Below are positions 58,797 to 64,000 of a stretch of DNA of 64,000 bases, piece by piece (position 1 is the first letter of the stretch; each line of letters begins with the position of its first letter). Source of the stretch: Pseudomonas frederiksbergensis. GTDB taxonomy: Bacteria > Pseudomonadota > Gammaproteobacteria > Pseudomonadales > Pseudomonadaceae. The translations under genes and the position numbers were made by a program. The DNA lies in NCBI RefSeq assembly GCF_003732275.1, contig NZ_MOBM01000006.1, positions 310,001 through 374,000 of the forward strand, written 5' to 3'. Under the pieces are notes generated by a model that was not told where the DNA came from, made no database searches, and saw only the letters and a list, made by a program, of their open reading frames with translations.

Positions 58797-60074
58797 ATGA
58801 GCAAGACTAACGCATCCCTGATGAAACGCCGCGAAGCCGCTGTACCGCGCGGTGTTGGCCAGATTCACCCGATCTTCGCCGAGTCCGCGAAGAACGCCAC
58901 CGTGACCGACGTTGAAGGTCGCGAGTTCATCGACTTCGCCGGCGGTATCGCTGTGCTGAACACCGGTCACGTGCATCCGAAAATCATCGCTGCCGTGACC
59001 GAACAGCTGAACAAGCTGACCCACACCTGCTTCCAGGTACTGGCCTACGAGCCGTACGTAGAAGTGTGCGAAAAAATCAACGCCAAGGTGCCGGGTGATT
59101 TCGCCAAGAAAACCCTGCTGGTGACCACCGGCTCCGAAGCCGTGGAAAACTCCATCAAGATCGCCCGCGCCGCCACTGGCCGTGCCGGTGTGATCGCGTT
59201 TACCGGCGCTTACCACGGTCGCACCATGATGACCCTGGGCCTGACCGGTAAAGTCGTGCCTTACTCGGCCGGCATGGGCCTGATGCCAGGCGGCATCTTC
59301 CGCGCGCTGTACCCGAACGAATTGCACGGTGTGAGCATCGACGATTCGATCGCCAGCATCGAACGCATTTTCAAGAACGACGCCGAGCCGCGTGACATCG
59401 CTGCCATCATCATCGAGCCGGTTCAGGGCGAAGGTGGTTTCTACGTCGCGCCTAAAGAATTCATGAAGCGTCTGCGCGCTCTGTGCGACCAGCACGGTAT
59501 CCTGCTGATCGCTGACGAAGTACAAACTGGCGCTGGTCGTACCGGTACTTTCTTCGCCATGGAACAGATGGGCGTTGCTGCCGACCTGACCACCTTCGCC
59601 AAATCCATCGCTGGCGGCTTCCCGTTGGCCGGTGTTTGCGGCAAGGCCGAATACATGGACGCTATCGCTCCAGGCGGCCTGGGCGGCACTTATGCCGGTA
59701 GCCCGATCGCTTGCGCCGCGGCCCTGGCCGTGATGGAAGTGTTCGAAGAAGAGCACCTGCTGGATCGCTGCAAAGCGGTCGGCGAGCGTCTGGTGACTGG
59801 CCTGAAGGCCATCCAGGCCAAGTACCCGGTCATCGGTGAAGTGCGTGCCCTGGGCGCGATGATCGCGGTCGAGCTGTTCGTCGACGGCGACAGCCACAAG
59901 CCGAACGCTGCTGCCGTGGCATCGGTTGTGGCCAAGGCGCGCGACAAGGGCCTGATCCTGCTGTCGTGCGGCACCTATGGCAACGTTCTGCGTGTACTGG
60001 TACCGCTGACCTCGCCGGACGAGCAACTGGACAAAGGCCTGGCGATCATCGAAGAGTGCTTCGCCGAGCTCTGA
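58797..60074 (+). CDS. gabT: 4-aminobutyrate aminotransferase
   Basis: A 425-residue class III PLP-dependent aminotransferase converting 4-aminobutyrate and 2-oxoglutarate to succinate semialdehyde and glutamate. Motifs are VTTGSEAVENSIKIARAATG, FTGAYHGRTMMTLGLTG, LIADEVQTGAGRTGTFFAME and the PLP Lys in TTFAKSIAGGFPLAGVCG. The ATG at 58797 follows GAGGA; an in-frame start at 58782 is less likely. A strong terminator follows. Confidence 0.95.
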   Translation: MSKTNASLMKRREAAVPRGVGQIHPIFAESAKNATVTDVEGREFIDFAGGIAVLNTGHVHPKIIAAVTEQLNKLTHTCFQVLAYEPYVEVCEKINAKVPGDFAKKTLLVTTGSEAVENSIKIARAATGRAGVIAFTGAYHGRTMMTLGLTGKVVPYSAGMGLMPGGIFRALYPNELHGVSIDDSIASIERIFKNDAEPRDIAAIIIEPVQGEGGFYVAPKEFMKRLRALCDQHGILLIADEVQTGAGRTGTFFAMEQMGVAADLTTFAKSIAGGFPLAGVCGKAEYMDAIAPGGLGGTYAGSPIACAAALAVMEVFEEEHLLDRCKAVGERLVTGLKAIQAKYPVIGEVRALGAMIAVELFVDGDSHKPNAAAVASVVAKARDKGLILLSCGTYGNVLRVLVPLTSPDEQLDKGLAIIEECFAEL

Positions 60075-60094
60075 TTGATTTGTGACCTGATCGA

Positions 60095-60121
60095 CAAAAA
60101 ACCCGCTTCGGCGGGTTTTTT
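60095..60121 (+). terminator. Rho-independent terminator of gabT
   Basis: AAAACCCGC/GCGGGTTTT with a TTCG loop and a T run, 20 bases after the gabT stop. Confidence 0.93.
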
Positions 60122-60208
60122 TATGCCGCTTGAAACCATCAGGGGCAATTGAGCTGTATCGAATGGCCATCATTGACTAAGGTGCAAGCATTGCCGTTGG
60201 AGTGTGCG

Positions 60209-61423
60209 ATGACTGCTGTGGTGTTACCCGCTGTACCGCGTGTGCTGATTGCCGAGGCCGACCCTTGGTCTCGCGATCTGCTCAAGCAGGTGTTGTTGAA
60301 TGTGCGCTGCGACGCACGGTTGGACCTGTGTGCCGATGGCCAGGAGACACTGCACCTGTTGGCAGAAAATCCTTACGATCTGGTGATCGTCGACTGGGAG
60401 TTGCCCGGTGTCGATGGCCTGAACATCTTGCGCAGTGTCCGTCAGCGCAAACGTAATCCGCCGCTGCCCTTCATCCTGATGAGCAGCCGCAACGACAGCG
60501 CCAGCGTGCGCGAAGTTTTGCCCTTGGCGCCGACGGCGTACCTGACCAAACCCTTGAACATGGAAAGCCTGACCCAGCGCCTGCAGGATTTGTTGCTGAA
60601 CGCCGGTGAAGAGGTGTCCTGCGAGGCGCCCTCACTGGTGCCGGGCATGACCTTGTCGGTGTACCTGGAGCGGCGGCGCGAACTGGCGGACGGCGCACCG
60701 TTGATGACCGACGTGCAGGTGGCGATCAAACGTAGCCTCAATCCCGATGGCCTCGATCTGACGCTGCTGGAGGACGAGATCCGCACCGACCCGCAAATCA
60801 CCGCCGTTCTGATCGCCGCCGCCAACAGCGCGGCCCAGCATCATGGCATCGCTGTGCAAACCCTCGCCCAGGCGCTGCATCGCTTGGGTACCGGGCAAAG
60901 CATGAACCTGATTCTGGGCCTCACCCTCAAGCGCAGTGCCCGGCTCAGCGATCCGCAGTTGGCGGACTATGCCGAGCGTTATTGGGAGTTGTCGCTGCAC
61001 ACCGCCGAATATGCGCGGACGCTGGCGCGCTTGCTGGATCTGGATCAGGCGCGCTGTTATTGCGCGGGCATGCTGCATCGTCTCGGCGACCTGGCCTTGC
61101 TGCGCTGTTTGCAGGAGTGGAAGCAGGCCGGCGGTGAGCTGGATGAATGGGAGGAGGTCGGCGATGCCTTGGCCGAATTCGGCGCGGCCTACGGTTCGGC
61201 GCTACGGACCCGCTGGCGCCTGCCCCTGGAGCTGCGAGAGCTGATTGCGGCGGTTTACCAGCTCGGTGGCGGGGTTTATTCCCGCGAGGCGCTGGTGATG
61301 AGCATGGCCGCGCAATTGGCTCGCCTGACCGAGCATGAGGGGATCGAAGCGTTGTCCAAGAGCCGCGCAGCGCGATTGCTCAAGATCGGATTGCCGGAAC
61401 TGATGCGTTTGCGCAAGAAGTGA
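60209..61423 (+). CDS. Receiver-HDOD response regulator
   Basis: A 404-residue protein with an N-terminal receiver domain (RVLIAEADPWSRDLLKQVLL, phospho-acceptor Asp62 in LVIVDWELPGVDG, Lys114 in AYLTKPLN) and a C-terminal HDOD domain (about 150-385: LLEDEIRTDPQITAVLIAAA, ALHRLGTGQSMNLILGL, ARCYCAGMLHRLGDLALLRC). HDOD regulators in pseudomonads bind partners in signalling and motility control; no DNA-binding domain is seen. GGAGTG precedes the ATG. No sensor kinase gene is adjacent. Confidence 0.87.
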   Translation: MTAVVLPAVPRVLIAEADPWSRDLLKQVLLNVRCDARLDLCADGQETLHLLAENPYDLVIVDWELPGVDGLNILRSVRQRKRNPPLPFILMSSRNDSASVREVLPLAPTAYLTKPLNMESLTQRLQDLLLNAGEEVSCEAPSLVPGMTLSVYLERRRELADGAPLMTDVQVAIKRSLNPDGLDLTLLEDEIRTDPQITAVLIAAANSAAQHHGIAVQTLAQALHRLGTGQSMNLILGLTLKRSARLSDPQLADYAERYWELSLHTAEYARTLARLLDLDQARCYCAGMLHRLGDLALLRCLQEWKQAGGELDEWEEVGDALAEFGAAYGSALRTRWRLPLELRELIAAVYQLGGGVYSREALVMSMAAQLARLTEHEGIEALSKSRAARLLKIGLPELMRLRKK

Positions 61424-61430
61424 ATCTGAC

Positions 61431-61539
61431 ACCAAACCCTGTGGGAGCGAGCCTGCTCGCGATAGCGGTTGATCAGCCGACATCAATGTTGAATGTCAGA
61501 ACCTCATCGCGAGCAGGCTCGCTCCCACATTGGTTTGGT
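61431..61539. repeat. Inverted REP pair with flanking inverted ends
   Basis: TGTGGGAGCGAGCCTGCTCG (61440-61459) and CGAGCAGGCTCGCTCCCACA (61510-61529) form a REP pair, and the flanks ACCAAACCC...TTGGTTTGGT extend the inverted symmetry. It lies between the convergent HDOD and GGDEF genes. The inner sequence resembles that of the copy at 42285. Confidence 0.88.
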
Positions 61540-61558
61540 GTTGAACCGGAATCTGGGT

Positions 61559-62548
61559 TCAGCCAGAAATAATCCGGTTCTTGCCCTGGCGCTTGGCCTG
61601 GTACATCGCCGCATCGGCGCGGGCGAACAGGGTGTCGATGCTTTCATCCTCGTGCGTAAGGCTGCTCAGGCCCTGGCTGACGGTGATGCCGAAGGTCTGG
61701 TCGGCATGGCTGAAGCTCAACCGCTGAATTTCCCGTTGCAGGCGCTCGGCCACTTGCATGGCCATGTCCGGTGCGCAGCCGGGGAACACCGCTGCGAATT
61801 CCTCACCGCCGATCCGTCCGAACAGATCACCACGCCGCAGCGCCGCGCGACCGCTCTCGGCGATACGTTGCAGCACCTTATCGCCTTCCTGATGACCGTA
61901 GGTGTCGTTGACCACTTTGAAGTCATCGATGTCCAGCAACAGGAACGCCATCGGCGCACCATTCAACCGCGCCTGCTCGAATTCGTGATTCGCGCATTCG
62001 AAGAAGTGTCGGCGATTGCTGCTTTGGGTCAACACATCGGTGCTGGCCAGGCGTTGCAGCTCGGCTTCCATCTGCTTTTTCTCGGTGATGTCTTCGGCAA
62101 TGCCGACGATGATCACCGGTTGGTCCGGCTCGGCCTGACGGTTGATGAAGCACTTGTCGCTGAGCCAGCGCACCTGGCCGTCGGCGGCGATGATGCGGTA
62201 TTCGCGATCTTCGACGGCGCCTTTGACCAGCACTTGGGCGAGGCTGCGCTCGGCGTAGTCCAGATCGTCGGGATAGACGCTGTCGCGCCAGTGGTTGAAG
62301 TCGGACAGCAACAGGCCGGCGGGGCGGCCGAAAATCCGGTCATAGGCCGGGCTGACGTAGAGCACCTGACGGGTTTCCCAGTTGAATGCCCAAAGCACGG
62401 CGTTGACGCTGACCAGCAGCGAGCTGAACAGCTGTTCGCGTTCGCTCAGGCGTGCCACTTCACCCTGGGCATGCATCAGCGCCATCAGTGTTTGCGCGGC
62501 CTCGGGCCACTGCGGAAGGGATGTGTCTTGTAGGCTTTTATTAACCAT
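61559..62548 (-). CDS. PAS-GGDEF diguanylate cyclase
   Basis: A 329-residue cytoplasmic protein: an N-terminal helical part, a PAS domain (about 45-165: LLVSVNAVLWAFNWETRQVL, YVSPAYDRIFGRPAG, VGIAEDITEKKQMEAELQRL) and a GGDEF domain (about 170-328). The active site GRIGGEEFAAVFPG is intact and an inhibitory RxxD site (RRGD) lies 5 residues before it, so it should make c-di-GMP with product feedback. No membrane segment or EAL domain is seen. The ATG at 62548 is chosen over an open extension to 62656. C-di-GMP would feed into Lap, Pga and FleQ control. Confidence 0.88.
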   Translation of the reverse strand: MVNKSLQDTSLPQWPEAAQTLMALMHAQGEVARLSEREQLFSSLLVSVNAVLWAFNWETRQVLYVSPAYDRIFGRPAGLLLSDFNHWRDSVYPDDLDYAERSLAQVLVKGAVEDREYRIIAADGQVRWLSDKCFINRQAEPDQPVIIVGIAEDITEKKQMEAELQRLASTDVLTQSSNRRHFFECANHEFEQARLNGAPMAFLLLDIDDFKVVNDTYGHQEGDKVLQRIAESGRAALRRGDLFGRIGGEEFAAVFPGCAPDMAMQVAERLQREIQRLSFSHADQTFGITVSQGLSSLTHEDESIDTLFARADAAMYQAKRQGKNRIISG

Positions 62549-62697
62549 CGGCACAAATCTCAAAGGGCGTGCCGCTATGTCGACAGCGGCCGAGAACAAA
62601 GCCCGCCTGGATGGCGAAGTGTCTTTGAGATAGGGGATTTGGAGCGAAGTTCCCACTTGGGGGGAAGGGTCCCGCTGGGCGGTATGGCTGCTTGAAT

Positions 62698-62732
62698 TGA
62701 CGACGCGTTTTTATGGGTAAAACGCGTCGTCA
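62698..62732 (-). terminator. Long hairpin downstream of the desaturase gene
   Basis: TGACGACGCGTTTTTA (62698-62713) and TAAAACGCGTCGTCA (62718-62732) are near-perfect complements. The element sits between the desaturase stop and the GGDEF start on the same strand and probably terminates or insulates. Confidence 0.65.
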
Positions 62733-62754
62733 GGTTTTGCGACGGCTTCGCCGC

Positions 62755-62781
62755 CGAACGGGGGCAAGCCCCCTCGCCACA
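62755..62781. repeat. Single short-palindrome element
   Basis: CCGAACGGGGGCAAGCCCCC at 62754-62773, followed by TCGCCACAG, has a GGGGGCAAGCCCCC core. It is related in form to the element pair at 48960-49090 and directly follows the desaturase stop. Confidence 0.65.
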
Positions 62782-62786
62782 GAGGA

Positions 62787-63971
62787 TCAGACGTTGGCAG
62801 GGCGCAGGGAGTAGGTTTTCAACTGGTCGGCGAAATCACGCAGGGATTGAATCCCGCTGGCCTCGGCCTCGTGTACCCAATCCTTGATGGCGGCCAGCAT
62901 ATCGTGACCATTTGAGCTGGTCTTGACCCAGATCTGTTGCAAGGCCAGGCGCTTTTCGTAAATTACTTTCAGCGCCTGGCTGTGCTCGAGCATGGTCTGG
63001 ATGCGCATATGGTGCTTGTCGTCCAGCAGGCTGGTTTCCCGCGACAGCAAACGCTTGGCCCGGTGGAACTGGTGACGGACGGAGTGATCGACCTTTTCCA
63101 GCTCTTGCTTGACCAGCGGCGCGATCACCAGCTTGCGGTACTGGGCCATGATCTGGAAGCGGTTGTTAAGGATTGCCATGGCGGTGTCCATGTCCAGGCT
63201 GCCTTTGCCTTCGACACGGTGGGCGATCGGCGCGACCCGCTGGACCTTGGCCAGACGCAGGAAGCTGAAGACCTGGATCCAGGCCCAACCGAGGTCGAAC
63301 TCCCATTTCTTCACCGACAGTTTGGCGGAGTTAGGGTAGGTGTGATGGTTGTTATGCAGTTCTTCGCCGCCGATCAGGATGCCCCAAGGCACCAGATTGG
63401 TCGCCGCATCGCGGCATTCGAAGTTGCGGTAGCCGATGGCATGGCCCAGGCCATTGACCACGCCGGCGGCCCACACCGGGATCCACATCATCTGGATGGC
63501 CCAGATGGTGATGCCAATGGTGCCGAACAGCAGCAGGTCGATGACGCCCATGATCGCCACGCCCAGCAGCGGGAAGCGGCTGTAGAGGTTGCGCTCGATC
63601 CAGTCTTCGGGGCAGTTCTTGCCATAGATGCGCAGGGTCTCGGGGTTTTCCGCTTCGGTGCGGTACAGCTCGGCGCCTTTACGCAGAACGGTGGACAAGC
63701 CCTTGATGACCGGGCTGTGCGGGTCATCGACGGTTTCGCATTTGGCGTGATGCTTGCGGTGGATAGCCGTCCACTCGCGAGTGTTCTGTGCCGTGGTCAA
63801 CCACAGCCAGAAGCGGAAGAAATGTTTCAGGCCGGCATTGAGCTCAAGCGAGCGATGGGCTGAATAACGATGTAGATAAACCGTGACGCCGACGATCGTC
63901 ACGTGGGTCATCAGCAGGGTGACTGCCACCAGTGACCAGGGCGATAAGCCAAGAAAACCTTCGTACCACAT
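62787..63971 (-). CDS. desA: Membrane acyl-CoA/phospholipid fatty acid desaturase
   Basis: A 394-residue integral membrane desaturase that puts a double bond into membrane acyl chains. The three histidine boxes are present: HRYSAHRS, HRKHHAK and HNNHHTYPNS, with several membrane segments between (WSLVAVTLLMTHVTIVGVTV; VAIMGVIDLLLFGTIGITIW). A C-terminal extension of about 130 residues is helical and charged. It resembles DesA (delta-9, phospholipid) of P. aeruginosa more than plant-type enzymes. The ATG is at 63971, 29 bases from the window end, so its promoter lies outside. Confidence 0.88.
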   Translation of the reverse strand: MWYEGFLGLSPWSLVAVTLLMTHVTIVGVTVYLHRYSAHRSLELNAGLKHFFRFWLWLTTAQNTREWTAIHRKHHAKCETVDDPHSPVIKGLSTVLRKGAELYRTEAENPETLRIYGKNCPEDWIERNLYSRFPLLGVAIMGVIDLLLFGTIGITIWAIQMMWIPVWAAGVVNGLGHAIGYRNFECRDAATNLVPWGILIGGEELHNNHHTYPNSAKLSVKKWEFDLGWAWIQVFSFLRLAKVQRVAPIAHRVEGKGSLDMDTAMAILNNRFQIMAQYRKLVIAPLVKQELEKVDHSVRHQFHRAKRLLSRETSLLDDKHHMRIQTMLEHSQALKVIYEKRLALQQIWVKTSSNGHDMLAAIKDWVHEAEASGIQSLRDFADQLKTYSLRPANV

Positions 63972-64000
63972 AGCCTATAGGACCCTCGATAAAGAAAAAA

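Noticed and set aside
61493..62533. 346-codon plus-strand frame across the GGDEF gene
   Set aside because: It is antisense to a protein with intact PAS and GGEEF motifs and begins within a REP element.

Overview
The window looks like a chromosomal segment of a fluorescent-group Pseudomonas. The signs are a lap adhesin locus, a pgaABCD operon, gabD-gabT, a desA-type desaturase, GC-rich coding sequence, and many copies of the short palindromic REP elements (core close to GCGAGCAGGCTCGCTCCCAC) typical of that group. No complete prophage, insertion sequence, rRNA operon or CRISPR array is visible.

Layout. 1-5.6 kb: the N-terminus of a LapA-type biofilm adhesin (minus strand, running off the window), divergent from its secretion operon lapE-lapB-lapC; the spacer holds a FleQ-box-like site. 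5.9-9.6 kb: a TauD-type dioxygenase with an alkanesulfonate-type ABC importer. 9.6-10.5 kb: a short orphan Rhs-core protein.

10.6-31.4 kb is the most interesting region. Three genes encode membrane-fusion-type proteins: a periplasmic adaptor, a GAF-HlyD protein and an M50 site-2-protease fused to HlyD. GNAT, DUF6916, tail-collar and GT39 glycosyltransferase genes follow, then a sulfotransferase. Next comes a 2733-residue protein with a LEPR-XLL motif, a DUF4347 domain, a Gly-rich beta-helix-like segment and 19 Ig-like repeats. It is followed by a TolC-type lipoprotein, an APS kinase, an Asp/Asn beta-hydroxylase with a Nif11-like tail, and a second sulfotransferase. I infer a dedicated export and modification (sulfation, hydroxylation, glycosylation) system for a giant surface protein, apparently without its own ABC ATPase.

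31.4-42.2 kb: slipin/NfeD, a YbaK-type deacylase, DUF2789, a ParDE-like toxin-antitoxin pair, a MarR-FUSC-DUF1656-HlyD-OMF aromatic-acid or drug efflux operon, a two-TM unknown and a YdgA/DUF945 protein. 42.5-48.9 kb: pgaABCD (poly-N-acetylglucosamine), with candidate RsmA/CsrA sites in its leader. 49-54.9 kb: a Rieske/FAD reductase, a periplasmic PEBP-like protein, a VWA lipoprotein-sigma factor-anti-sigma operon and two small ORFs.

54.9-56.8 kb is a small accessory patch next to tRNA-Arg(CCG). It contains a DUF3077/DUF6124 gene controlled by what looks like a phage C4-type antisense RNA acting on a 32-codon leader ORF, and a three-gene hicAB operon. 57-64 kb: gabD, gabT, a receiver-HDOD regulator, a PAS-GGDEF diguanylate cyclase and a fatty acid desaturase.

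Three separate surface or biofilm systems (LapA, the giant LEPR-XLL protein and PNAG) plus a GGDEF protein lie within 64 kb.
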